DNA from: Euonymus europaeus
Taxonomy: Eukaryota > Streptophyta > Magnoliopsida > Celastrales > Celastraceae
Assembly: GCA_963580455.1 (NCBI GenBank)
Contig: OY756957.1
Location: forward strand, 2,485,001 to 2,549,000
Direction: 5' to 3'
DNA: 64,000 nucleotides
The translations under genes were made by a program, and so were the position numbers. The notes under the pieces are model-generated. The model made no database searches. It saw only the letters and a program-made list of their open reading frames with translations, and was not told where the DNA came from. This document shows, in pieces, positions 47,633 to 64,000 of the stretch (the first letter of the stretch is position 1; every line of letters starts with the position of its first letter).

Positions 47633-48062
47633 TGTTATGATTGATGATCTTGTGACTGTATTGCAGATATAAGATGAAGAAATAGAGTTCAGATGAGAAA
47701 AGAAGAAGAAGAACCAAACAGAGGAAGAAATAAATTCATAGCATTGTTAACCTTCAAAGTAAGAGAATTGTAACTTATGTATACAGATAAAGCAACGGTC
47801 ACAATGATGTGACCTTGAATAAAATAATAAAGAAAATACAATTGTGTTTGAATAATATGAAACTGATACTCAAAGTGCACCGTATTACTTAAAACCAAAG
47901 TGCACCGTTTTACACACATGAACAAAAGACGTGTGTCTTAGCAAGGCCACGTCTCTTCTTTCTCAAAGAAGGCCAGAGACACAAAACCAAATCCCTAATC
48001 ATTTGCAGCAGCGGTGTTCTCCCAAGTTCGATCAACCTCAGATGGAGCTTCAATGTTTGTCA
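47633..48062 (-). repeat. 5' LTR of the Copia element (right on the plus strand)
   Basis: 430 bp, paired with 43528-43957. It is followed by the target duplication GGAGG and then the continuation of the omega-amidase intron. Confidence 0.97.
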
Positions 48063-48234
48063 GGAGGTGAATTGCGTTACATCCTTTGAGATGTTGTAGA
48101 ATGGCTTGACTTTATTCATTTTGTCTCCATCTTCGAATTGTGGTTGAGATTCAGGACCAGCCTTCCATTAGTAAAAGCAAAGACGGGGTGATCTTTACCA
48201 GCTGGTGGATGCCCAGAGATTGAACTCCCAGTGA

Positions 48235-48856
48235 TTACTAGCTTCTGGAGCCCTGGGGGACTGGCAGACTGCTTATCAAAATTGTATTGTTGTCTATGTA
48301 CTAATTTTGGTTGAGATTATTTTACATTATGGTATCAAGTGATAACAGACTTCAGTAGCATTTCCTCATTCAATCAACAAACATGACTAGCAGATGATTA
48401 CTGGTCAACGCTCTCAAGCAAACAGTGATTCTATAGTTCAGGATTGGTAGGAATCAACGCTACTCACTACAAAGAAGGAAGGCTCTGAGATTTTATTCTT
48501 TTGTCAGTGAAAAAACTTCCACGCAACCTTGCATGGTTAGGAGTCTGAAAGACTTAAATATGTTGGACCAGAGTCTCGCTTGACTTGGGCCTTGCTTATA
48601 AATTGTTGCACCGAATTTTGCATCTTTACGGGCCATAAGTCCATAACTTTAAGTCTTTTGTAGAAGCGGCCCAAGAGGCCCAACACTAATTTCAAAGAAC
48701 AGCGGCGCGCTTTATTTCGCTATCCCGCTTAAAAGTTAAATAAACACATTTTGCCAAACAAACAAAATATATTATATTAATTAAATGCGTCTAAATCTTG
48801 CTCTACAGAGTTCTTCTCCGTTTCTCGGTTTGTGAGCCTGAAGAGTTTCAGGGAAG
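48235..48856. other. Spacer and promoter of the WD40 gene
   Basis: Contains a former omega-amidase 3' flank, then sequence leading to the WD40 gene. GGCCCAAGAGGCCCAAC near 48666-48683 contains two GGCCCA-type boxes (site II-like motifs common in promoters of proliferation-linked plant genes). No other gene was seen. Confidence 0.5.
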
Positions 48857-51510
48857 ATGGTGTCGTCGAAGAAGACGAAGAAGCTGACCGAGTACGAACG
48901 GCAGAGGTTCGAGAACTTAAAGAGAAACGCGGAGGTGCTCGCTTCTCTAAATGTCCGCACTAAAGCTACGCAACTCTTCGCTTCTTCTAACCTTCAAAGG
49001 TGACAGGTTTTCGCATGCACTTACGTTCGATTCTATATTGGGTTGCACCCAAAATTTCTCATTCTTTGCTAACGATTGCCAGATCGCAACGATTTGAGAA
49101 GAAGCCCAAAATCGAGAACATCCCACCGGAACGCAAGTCTCTCCGTACCCGAGGTATACCGCCCGAAATTTCGGGTTCTGAATCGCCTGGGTCATCCGAA
49201 TGCCCCGAAAAACAGACTCCAACGAGCACTCTAGACATCTCTTTGCGGCGTTGTATGGGTCCAATTTCTATGAGTGATGTGTTTATTGGGATTAAGTCTA
49301 AATCTCATTATTCAGGGCTGGTTGATAGAGTTTCGGGCTTTTCAAAGAACCCCCAATCGTTTGTAGGGAATCATTCATTGCCTTTGAATTTGGGCTCTTT
49401 CCAGTTGAAACCTGAGAATATTACCCGGGTTGTTCCGGGAGATACAACACTTGTGCGGTTTTTACCATATGTCGATGCAAGAGTGATTGTAGCGGGGAAT
49501 CGTTCTGGGCATGTTGGGTTCTGGGATGTTGATAAGGAACAACGAGACGGGGTGTATTGCTATCAACCACATATAGGTTGCATTTCGGGGATTTCGGTCC
49601 AACCCAGCGCCTTGTCCAAGGTAGATATTCTGTTGGCATGCTGTTTGAAATATGTTTGGAAGTATTGTTAGGTTATAACTTATAAGTTTTATTTCTACTA
49701 CATGTCCATTTTACACTGTTACTTTAGGTTATATACTTCGTACCTTGATTTATAACTTCAAGAGTGGAGCCAATGTATGAAGTTAATATACATTAACATC
49801 AGGATTGTGTTGAAAAATCGTGTGATTTTAATTAATTGAAGTCGTATATATCGTATTGCAGATATATACGACTTGTGATAGGGGATTTATCCGAATGATG
49901 GATGCTGAAAAGGAGGTTTTTAATTTGGTTTATTCTAGTGATCAAGCCATAAATTCTCTCTCTCACCATCCAACCGATGTGAATTACCTATATTTTGGCG
50001 AGGGTCATGGAGGATTGAGTACTTGGGACAATAGGGGAGGGAGGTCAGCGATATGGAATCTACACACTCGCTGCATCACTTCAATCGATTTTAACTCAAA
50101 AAACTCTTACATTATGACAACAAGTTCAATTGATGGCAATGCCTGCATTTGGGATTTGAGAAGTATTGATGCATGCAAACCCAAAACTTTGAAGATCATT
50201 AGCCATAGAAAGGGTGTACATTCTGCCTGCTTCTCACCTTCAGGAAGCTATCTTGCAATTGCTAGGTATTTTTCTTGTTTGGACCTAACTAGTCTATTAT
50301 TTTATTTCATTAGACATATTACGCTATTGCTAAGAGTTGTGTAAGCATCATTCTTCCCTTCACTGAGTGACAGGATTTTTGGTCATTATTGTCTCTTAAC
50401 GACAAGCATATTCATTCATCTCGCTTAAAACTTGATTTCATGATATGATATCCACATACAGGACAATGGAATCCACTCGTCAAATGCAAAAGAGTTTATT
50501 GTTCATGTTTAAGCTGCTGTCCATGTTACGATGATATGAAGATCATTTTGAAGAGACTATTTAAGTTGAGAGAATTATAGTCAAAAGTAAAAGAGTTTAC
50601 CGTTCATGACATCATGTTTTAGCTACTGTTGATGTACAATTTATATCAAGATCATTTTGAAGAGATTATTTAAGTTGAGTGAATCGGAGTCAAAAGCAAG
50701 AGTTTATCGTTCATGTATTAGCTGCTGTTGATGTACAATTTATTAAGATCATTTTGAAGGGACGATTTAAGTTGAGAGAATCAGAGTTAATTATATGCGC
50801 TTCTAATAGTTGGCTTATTATAATTATGTCAAATTCTGTTTCCTTTCCAATATGTAAGGTGTTTTCTTCTACAGTTATTTCTTCAAAAGAAAAAAGGAAA
50901 TTATGTTTATGTGCATATCGGTCAAGTTTGTTTTTGACTATCTGAATTAATTATTTTTTATTTTATTTATTGTAGTGTGGACAATGCCCTCTCTATACTA
51001 GGTGGAGTTGATTTCGATGACTATTCCCTGATGTGCCATGATCATAAGGCTGGTGATATGTTTTCTTTCAGGTATGTGTTTTGCCAGATTGTACAATGCT
51101 AATATGGCCAACTTCATGGGCCAAAATTGTAATTGGGTGTGACTCTTCAAAGTTGAAATCAAGCCTTTTTGTGGCTAAGTGATAGTTTGATACTTTCACT
51201 GTTGTATTTAGCTTTTGAATTTTGATACGCCAACATGTTCTATAATTTTGTGGATTTGGTTTCGATTTGATCTTTTGTTTTCCTGGATGGAAGCAGAGCG
51301 ATATGGGGTTGGGATGATTCACATGTGTTAATCGGAAACAGAGAAGGTGGTGTTGATGTTATGTCTTCTGCACAAGGACAGAAAGTCGCAACATTACAGA
51401 GTCCATATGTATCTGCAATGTTGCACCAGTTAGATGCACATCCTTACCAGGCTGGGGTGCTTGCCGGATCTGCAGGGATGAACCAAGCGTTTATGTGGAC
51501 ATCATGCTAG
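48857..51510 (+). CDS. WDR76/DDB2-like WD40-repeat protein
   Basis: Five exons (48857-48999, 49083-49620, 49862-50265, 50976-51071, 51297-51510) join in frame to 464 residues. The N-terminus is basic (KKTKKLTEYERQRFENLKRN), as in plant WDR76 homologues. Beta-propeller blades follow: ARVIVAGNRSGHVGFWDVDK, FIRMMDAEKEVFNLVYSSDQ, YLYFGEGHGGLSTWDNRGG, YIMTTSSIDGNACIWDLRS, HRKGVHSACFSPSGSYLA and FRAIWGWDDSHVLIGNREGG, with SAGMNQAFMW at the end. Proteins of this DDB2/WDR76 type bind chromatin or damaged DNA and may serve as CUL4-DDB1 substrate receptors; which applies is not decidable here. No stop or shift is seen. One propeller segment (around exon 4) looks shorter than usual, as if part of a blade were lost. 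Confidence 0.85.
50478..50790 (+). repeat. Three diverged tandem units of about 105 bp in a WD40-gene intron
   Basis: Units start GTCAAATGCAAAAGAGTTTA (50478), GTCAAAAGTAAAAGAGTTTA (about 50580) and GTCAAAAGCAAGAGTTTA (about 50689). Each includes AAGATCATTTTGAAG and TTTAAGTTGAG. They expand intron 3 to about 710 bp without affecting its splice sites. Confidence 0.8.
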
Positions 51511-52283
51511 TGTTATTTCCATCGTTTTCAAAGCTGAACTGCTGCATCTGATGATATAGAAGCTTAAATTTTGTAGAAGCACAAATTTGTATTTGGATAG
51601 GCTTTGTAGGTCTCATTTGTTTCTCAAAAGCTTCTCTCATAGTGGCGGCTTGTGATTAGGCTTTTACCCATATGACTGACTGAGGACCTGGATATGGTTC
51701 AGCGTGTATATTTTTGTCATCTGTGATGCAGATGGGTTGTTGATCATCGTGTTTAAGGCTAAGCATAGTATTTAAATGAGCTGAGTAGGTCTCCTTTCTG
51801 GATTCTTGCATGAAGTTGCTTCAACACTGGCTATTCAAATTGGAAAGACTGTCTGATGCGGACTGAGAAGTGAGAACTATAGAGAGGAATGAGGATAACC
51901 TTATTTCTCAACAATTTCTTGCTTAGTATCGCTGCTGATGGGGTTGTGCTTGGTGTCATTATTGCAGCTGTTGTTGGGTCTTCCAACTTTGATCCTGTCA
52001 AGAGAAGCTGACAGTTCTTTTGAGGTTGGTCAGTCTATTCTTTTAGTTGGTCTGTCTATGCTTGTCTGATTACATAAAATTGTAGTGCACGTCTGAAATT
52101 GGATATTGATTGTTCCTTATGGAGCTGAAGTGCATCTTTAAGTACCAAAATATAAGGACTTAAAATGAGAACTAAAATTAAGAATTGCTGATTTATTTAT
52201 TTGGATGATTTTCAAACATATCTGCCCAAGCTTTTTTTCCTAGTGTGCAGCAATTTCCCCACCAAACCCACTAAATTGAGACC
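51511..52283. other. Convergent intergenic region
   Basis: 3' flanks of the WD40 gene (+) and thermospermine synthase gene (-). Plus-strand frames here are short; no further gene or transposon end was recognised. Confidence 0.55.
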
Positions 52284-54825
<2,542 letters not shown>

Positions 54826-55815
54826 CTTATTTGAAAGAAATTAGCAGTGGAAGAGAATGAACAAGTACAAGGTGGAGAAAGTACTGTCTTTTTGTGAAAG
54901 CCAAATGGGGCATGCACTTGGGTCTTGTATATATAGCCAATAAAAAATTAATTATCTCCATATCTCCTTTCAGAATGCGTTGAAAAAAAAAATACATGTA
55001 ATTATGAAATAAAATTACCAATTCCCCTAAACCATGTCAACACATATAACATAATATATTACTGAAGAGGATTCTCTAATCGGGATTTAAAATGCGAACT
55101 TAATTTGACCCTCCATGTTGATTGATAAGTCGACGAAATAATTAAGGCAAGTGGATTGATATTGATCCAAATGTCTAAAAGAATAAGCAAACACTATCCG
55201 TTTGGATCAGAGTATGTCCCATAAAGTATAAATTATCGTAAAATATAAAAGTTGAGAATATCTGAGAGTATGAATGACAGAATATACGCTAGCATTCAAA
55301 CAGAGTTTAAACACTAATTACTATTTAAATTATTATTAATAATAATAAGACAAAATTGAGAAGGAGAGTGGTGGGCCAGATCAGATAAAGCCAAAAGAGA
55401 GGCACGTGAGTCGAGAGGCGTGCGATTGGGTTTGGGAGCATGCGAGAGATTTGGTAATGGGTGGGGCTAATTTTTACCTGTCCCATCTCAAAATTACAAA
55501 AAAAAAAGTCTAAAAATATCTCAAATCGGTCTGATATATCTTCGACAACTTTTTTCCCCCTCTTGTACGATTCTTTCGTCAATAGTCGGCGACAAAGCTC
55601 TTGAAATTCCTCACCCTCCCATTTACTGGATAAATTAAGAGAGAGCCTCACTCGTCAATCGACTTCAAATAGATGGAATTACTGGGTAGATTGTGAGCGT
55701 GAGCTTAATGAGGGACATTAGTGAGAGCCCATTCTCAATTTCTAGGGTTTCCGTTAGAGACAGATATTTTAATAGTTTGACACTTATTTGTATGAACTCC
55801 CACATATGTAACGTG
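54826..55815. other. ACL5 upstream region; no other gene
   Basis: Should contain the ACL5 promoter. A minus-strand TATA-like TATATACAAG lies near 54928-54937. From 55.0 to 55.8 kb the sequence is AT-rich without recognisable coding content. Confidence 0.45.
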
Positions 55816-56525
55816 AGAAGTTTGATGCACTTAATAATTAAGTGTTAGGCCCTCCCTTACACTACAACAAGGTCTTTTTCCTTGTATAGTGAGTTGGGCT
55901 TAACCCACTTGCTACATTTGAGGAGGAATAAAGTCGTGCGGGTCCGTTGTATCTATGTTAACCGGACAACCCATATATGAGCCCGATTTATTTAATAAAC
56001 CAGATAATCTAAAGTGGACAATATGGTATCAAAGCTAGGTTGGACTTAGATTACTCCACTTGTTGGGTCTCTAGAATAACCCAACCCACAAGTATCGGGG
56101 GAGTGTAAGAACTTCCACATCGATAGATGAAGAAGGTTTGATGCACTTAATAAGTGTTAGGCCCTCCCTCACACTACAATAAGACCCATTTTCCCTTGTG
56201 TAGTGAGTTGTGTCTAGCACACTTGCTATAGAAGGTACAAAGTCTTGCGGACCCACTAGACAACCTAAAGCGGATAATATTGTTGGTGTTACAATAAGAC
56301 CCATTTTCCCTTGTGTAGTGAGTTGTGTCTAGCACACTTGCTATAGGAGGTACAAAGTCTTGCGGGTCCACTAGACAAACTAAAGCGGATAATATTGTTG
56401 GTGTTATAATAAGACCCATTTTTCCTTGTGTAGTGAGTTGTGTCTAGCACACACCAATTGCTATAGGAGGTACAAAGTCTTGCGGGCCCACCAAACAACT
56501 TAAAACGAATAATATTGTTGATGTG
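55816..56525. repeat. Dispersed repeat with 115-bp tandem array
   Basis: A related block at about 55820-55990 (TTTGATGCACTTAATAATTA ... CTTGTATAGTGAGTTGGGC) recurs at 56132-56290. Its second half is then repeated in tandem, with AAGACCCATTTT at 56181, 56296 and 56411 (period 115 bp). Units contain CTTGTGTAGTGAGTTGTGTC and AAAGTCTTGCGG. ACTTCCACATCGATAGATG at 56110-56128 resembles the CCACATCG motif of repetitive sequences common in plant genomes. The short open frames in it repeat with the array and are not genes. Confidence 0.8.
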
Positions 56526-58251
56526 TTAGTGTGAAATTTACAACATTATCTCTCTAATTAAATTTGTTTTCTCTCAATCACAGTAGTTTATTTATACTAT
56601 TGAGATTGGTTCAAGTTGAGAAACTTAAAGCAAAGCTCAGAGAGATACTTGAGAGCACGATCTCGTACTCCGAGTTTGTTTATATCTGTGCGACTCAATG
56701 TTTCTACTTCCTCAAGCATGTAATTTTCATTAACTCACTGCTTCTACGTCCTCAAGCAGCTAACTTTCAGCCATGGGGTCGCTAAATGACATAATCACTA
56801 AATTACATAATCAATCTATAAATTTGACGTCTTCGATGGTGGAAAGATGGAAAAAGTGAAGAAAGATGAGGAGAAAGGTTTGTTAAGCGATGGGTGTCTT
56901 CAATTTCTTTTTTATTTTTATTTAAGATTTTTGTAGTTTTCGAGTGGAACTGGAAAAAGTTTTGATGCTGATAAATACACCCATTAGATAATGGTGGGAC
57001 CGTTGTATGTTCTTTTGAGAAACACACGTGTCAATTTTAATGGAAGATAAATTAATGGTATCTAATATTGGAGAGGAAGATATAATTAGATATATATCGA
57101 ACCGCCCATTAATTAAAGACCCACAACACCAATACATCCACGCCCACCCTGCCTGCCTAACTCTAGTGGGTGTGATGTAGAGGGAAGAAAGAGTACATCG
57201 TGGGTCATACACAATTGTTTGTGCTGGAGAGGAAGCATGGAGTGTAGAGCGTGGGATGATTCCACTACGGGGATTTTTGTGGACCAACAAACCCCCAGCC
57301 AATAGTACATCCAAGGGCGGATATCCATCATTTTCAAGGCCTTTGTGGTGCACTCAATTTAAAAAGGGCCCAACCCACCTTTTCTCTATTTGCTTACATT
57401 CACCAAAGTCAACGGCTTTAATAAAATCCTTAAGCAGGATGAGTCAAAGCTTTCTTTTATGCCTTCTGTTCCTCCCTCCTCTATAAAATTTGTCATTGAT
57501 GTCTATGGTTTTTAAGAGATTTTGAACAACTAATGATGATTTTTGCTATATTTTTTCCTCTTTTTAACTTTCTTGCCGTAAAAATCATTTGGAGAAAGAA
57601 AAAAAAAACACACCTTAGTGTCTAGTATGAGCAAACTTGTTAGAAATAAAACATGATATATACATGTGTATTTTTTATATCGGTTGGGTGAAAATCAACC
57701 GTATAATTTATAAGTCTAAGTCCAATTCCTGTCAATTATAAATGACATTTTTAAGAACAAAACTAGGCGACTTTTGAAACCTAAAACGGACAATACTTGT
57801 ACAAATAAATGAGGACAAACCTCTCTCATACATCTCAATCTTCTCAAATTATAACAAACTCGTGCTAACCGCAAGGTCAAAACTAGTGTTTTAATATGCT
57901 CAACACGTGATAGACTTAATTACACAACACATGCATATCAGGCGTGCTTAGTGCACTCCACTGACATGAATGTGATGTGTGCTATGATAAAACTTGCGAG
58001 AGAAGATGCGCATATAAAGGTAGCTATCACAAACTTCAACAATGTCAATCATTTACACTTTTATATGGGTTTGTGGGCTGTTTTGGTAATCTAAAATCTC
58101 AAATGTGTCTTCAAAAGGTTGGGTATAATGAGTGGCATTCCGTCAAACTGTCTTGCACCCGTGGTTCAAAGGTGACCTTAAAAACAATTGTCAAATCGAC
58201 CAACTCGATAAGATTTTTCAGGAATTCCATCCTCCGACATAAGTGGCTCAA
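56526..58251. other. Intergenic stretch without recognised genes
   Basis: Includes a minus-strand open frame at 57353-56922 (HHKGLENDGYPPLDVLLAGG ...) with no family resemblance and low-complexity AT-rich sequence. No RNA gene was recognised. Confidence 0.5.
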
Positions 58252-58590
58252 GAGTTCCAATTACAATTTTCCCCCTTCTCCGTTAAAATCAATTTTGAAT
58301 CTCACTTTTTTTACACAAACAAAACATCTTTCAATACAATTAAATCAACATAACACATCTCCTAATACAAAACTATTATCCAAATATTTACCATTTCATT
58401 CTCCAATAAAACTAGACCAAAAATAATATTTGGTCCCACATATTTTATAAAAAATCGAGCCACATTTTTATTCACATCATCAAAACACATATCTCAATAT
58501 AATCACATCAGCAAAAACATACATTCTTATGAAACATACATTCCTATGCATTATTCATTCATCCTTAAAATACTATCATTGCAATTGCCC
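58252..58590 (-). mobile_element. Reverse-orientation copy of the Tourist-like MITE family
   Basis: Read on the minus strand it runs GGGCAATTGCAATGATAGTA ... GATGTGATTATATTGAGATA ... GATGATGTGAATAAAAATGT, the same order as the MITE at 16737-17075 (GAGCAAATGCAACGGTAGTG ... GATGTAGATGAATATGTGGC). Length is similar (about 340 bp). The target duplication is not preserved, so the ends are approximate. Confidence 0.55.
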
Positions 58591-58787
58591 TAGTGCAAAT
58601 GACCAAATAAAAGTCGACCTTTCCACAAGCCAAAATCATTCTAATCTCTCACTGCCTACTTAAAAAAAAGCGAAAGGCTAGGAAAGCAAACAGCGAGAAG
58701 TGTTTCTGCGAAAGCAGAGACATTATTCTAAACCTAATTCGTAGCCACAAGACATGCAGAGAAAGCCATTACTTGGGGGAAAGCAAA

Positions 58788-59020
58788 GGTCAAGTTAAGT
58801 TATATAAGAACAACATATTCGGCTATTTGCTAAATTTTAAACATTTGTAATGGAAATATGGTCTCGCACACAAATTTGCAGCAGCAGTATCGACCTTGCA
58901 TGCATAGGTCAAGTTAAGGTATATAAGAACAATATTTGCTAAATTTCAAACATTTGTAATGGAAATATGGTCTCACACACAAATTTGCAGAAGCAGTATC
59001 AACCTTGCTTCTACACCCAA
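58788..59020. repeat. 119-bp tandem duplication downstream of RPS3
   Basis: Two copies beginning GGTCAAGTTAAG (58788 and 58907) share AACATTTGTAATGGAAATATGG and CACACAAATTTGCAG with a few differences and one short gap. Confidence 0.85.
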
Positions 59021-59744
59021 AAGTCAGGACAAGCGCAAGCGAATCCACAGAGAAGTTGCCGAAACATGATTCCATCAGCTGCTGACAGAACACATTACTT
59101 GTATTAGGAAAAATCCGATTCCATAGGCATAGCTCATCACAATACAAAGAAAGTCTTGAAGAGAATTCATACTATTTAAGACCACCGATGCTCAAGGGGG
59201 AAGGCTTAAAGTGCAAATCCCCTCAATTGCACAAAATACCTTAGTAAGGATACAATTAAGTACATCTTACTGAAAGATGAAAATCAAGGCCGCACAGTGA
59301 CAATGTCAATTTGTAATCCAAACAAGAGTGACAGAAAGTAAGCAATCTGCAACATAAATAATCAATCAACACACAAGTTAAATTATCACTCGGTCAGTTT
59401 GAGATCTCCATTTAATTTCCGGGGGGCCATAAAACCAAAGTAGCAAACCTCAAAAGTAAGAACTAGTCAAGAAGATTGAAGACAAACAGATCTTTTTCCA
59501 TAAATCCAATGAAACAAAACCATTACATTCTATCGCAAGGAAAAAAGTGAAACCATGTCATTCTGTAACAGGGATTAGCAATATTATATGATAAAAAAAC
59601 AAGGTACTAATTCAATATCAGATCGCAACATTCAGGGACTCTCTAGTAACACTATGCTATATAAAGGGGAGAGAATGAATTGGAAAGCTAAAAGGTATAT
59701 CCTGCAAAATCATTTTTCATTAGGGCAACAACCCAACTCATGAT

Positions 59745-63713
<3,969 letters not shown>

Positions 63714-63758
63714 TACTTTGGAGGTGTCGATTAAACAAGAAAATAAGCTCTCGGCAGT

Positions 63759-63928
63759 GAAGACTATCTGAGCAGTAGAAGTGAAACCCTAGTTCGTTCC
63801 AGTTCGACATAATGATCTTTTTATAAGAGTCGGACTCGGCGTTGAAGACGATCTGAGCAGTGGAAGTGAAACCCTAGTTTCAGGTCGAGATAATGATAAT
63901 TTATAAGGAGAAGGACAAGTCGGTATGA
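63759..63928 (-). promoter_or_regulatory. Duplicated RPS3 promoter/leader unit with telobox
   Basis: Two 85-bp direct copies (63759-63843 and 63844-63928) each contain ATCTGAGCAGT, AAACCCTAG (63784-63792 and 63869-63877) and a TATA-like stretch; on the minus strand TATAAAA is at 63819-63825 and a weaker TTATAAATTA in the other copy. AAACCCTA teloboxes are typical of plant ribosomal protein genes and coordinate translation-related transcription. The duplication may give two alternative transcription starts about 85 bp apart. Confidence 0.7.
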
Positions 63929-64000
63929 TCGGAGGGTGTAGAAAGCGTTATGGCAATTGGACGATGAATAAAAATGGTATTTAATAAAAGATTATTGGCT

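Larger units (their letters stand above)
43890..47633 (-). pseudogene. Copia polyprotein, interrupted by one stop
   Basis: From the 5' end: a short gag remnant with a CCHC knuckle (CTHCKMINHVVEKC), an aspartic protease motif (DSGATDH), a GAG-pre-integrase zone (LRLGHPSN ... CNEC), an integrase core, reverse transcriptase with the YVDD active site (about 44900), and an RNase H domain ending in the conserved ADLLTKALP. One in-frame TAA at 46281-46283, inside the integrase core, splits the frame; the same frame continues on both sides. The main gag capsid domain (UBN2-like) expected before the knuckle is absent. The first usable ATG overlaps the LTR/primer-binding-site junction, so it is an artefact of the deletion and not a normal start. 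Confidence 0.93.
43528..48062 (-). mobile_element. Ty1/Copia LTR retrotransposon, young, gag-deleted
   Basis: Two 430-bp LTRs (43528-43957, 47633-48062) begin TGTTATG and end TTTGTCA on the plus strand. They differ at about six positions by eye (near 98.6 percent identity). A perfect 5-bp target duplication GGAGG flanks the element (43523-43527, 48063-48067). On the minus strand a primer-binding site TGGTATCGGAGC follows the 5' LTR and a purine tract precedes the 3' LTR. The polyprotein order protease-integrase-RT-RNase H is that of Copia. The 5' part of gag is missing and a stop interrupts the integrase, so this copy would need help in trans. It disrupts an omega-amidase relic. Confidence 0.97.
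43137..48234 (+). pseudogene. Omega-amidase (nitrilase-like NLP3) pseudogene split by a Copia element
   Basis: Three relics of one gene lie in order. 43137-43398: a transit-peptide-like start (atgaaggcattatcg...) with a frame change, then MASSFNLEQARAPPALPLAT and PPITK. 43454-43527: DVLATIEHEPDIVIAEIDYL, from near the C-terminus. 48150-48234, after the retrotransposon: KQRRGDLYQLVDAQRLNSQ and stop, with a one-base shift just before it. About 200 residues between the first two pieces, including the nitrilase Glu-Lys-Cys catalytic triad, are absent. Intact omega-amidases deaminate alpha-ketoglutaramate and alpha-ketosuccinamate in chloroplast and cytosol. The Copia insertion lies at what looks like the splice donor after QLE. 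The 5' end is divergent from the RWP-RK gene, 388 bp apart. Confidence 0.85.

Noticed and set aside
47633..47717. Polyprotein start inside the LTR
   Set aside because: The frame opens upstream by chance within the LTR; the true gag start has been deleted.
55816..56525. Regularly spaced repeats resembling a CRISPR array
   Set aside because: The whole 115-bp unit repeats without unique spacers, and the genome is a plant nuclear one.
57113..57353. Minus-strand frames of 74 and 143 residues
   Set aside because: No recognised motif, no splice context, and two overlapping frames look equally plausible, which suggests chance.

Overview
The window is nuclear DNA of a flowering plant, most likely a eudicot. 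It is AT-rich, its genes are split by many short GT-AG introns, and it carries plant-specific families (Alfin-like PHD protein, RWP-RK protein, thermospermine synthase, class II small heat shock proteins) together with plant transposons. The species cannot be named from the sequence. Exon borders were read by eye. For the complete multi-exon genes the summed exon lengths are divisible by three and the joined reading frames stay open.

Layout. 1-956: hAT deletion derivative. 1058-1816: decayed VPS26 fragment (+). 4147-9487: decayed chloroplast rhodanese STR14-like gene (-), with a 3.7 kb Mutator-like element (4710-8400) in one intron. 9716-14170: intact MFS transporter of the molybdate-anion transporter type (+). 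14776-16139: candidate Helitron. 16737-17075: Tourist-like MITE with TTA target duplications. 17680-26846: large Sec39/NBAS-type gene (MIP2-like, -) lacking its N-terminal beta-propeller. 26917-29411: second long-TIR element, with a small LINE fragment inside it. 32431-34279: two class II sHSP genes (-). 35790-38925: Alfin-like PHD gene (-). 40855-42749: RWP-RK family gene with a shortened domain (-). 43137-48234: relic of an omega-amidase (nitrilase-like) gene (+), split by a young Copia element (43528-48062). 48857-51510: WDR76/DDB2-like WD40 gene (+). 52284-54825: thermospermine synthase ACL5 (-). 55.8-56.5 kb: tandem repeat. 59745-63713: 40S ribosomal protein S3 (-).

The neighbourhoods look like fractionated ancestral blocks. 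VPS26, STR14 and the MFS transporter lie together in Arabidopsis (At4g27690, At4g27700, At4g27720), but here only the transporter is intact. Class II sHSPs and omega-amidase are neighbours there too (At5g12020-At5g12040), but here only the sHSPs are intact. The simplest reading is that this segment is one copy of a duplicated region in which redundant genes are decaying while transposons accumulate in them. The intact genes are dispersed housekeeping or regulatory genes (translation, vesicle tethering, chromatin reading, polyamine synthesis, heat response) and do not form a pathway. No new multi-gene system was found. The most notable items are the possible chimeric 5' end of the Sec39 gene, the altered RWP-RK gene, and the nested insertions with exact target duplications.
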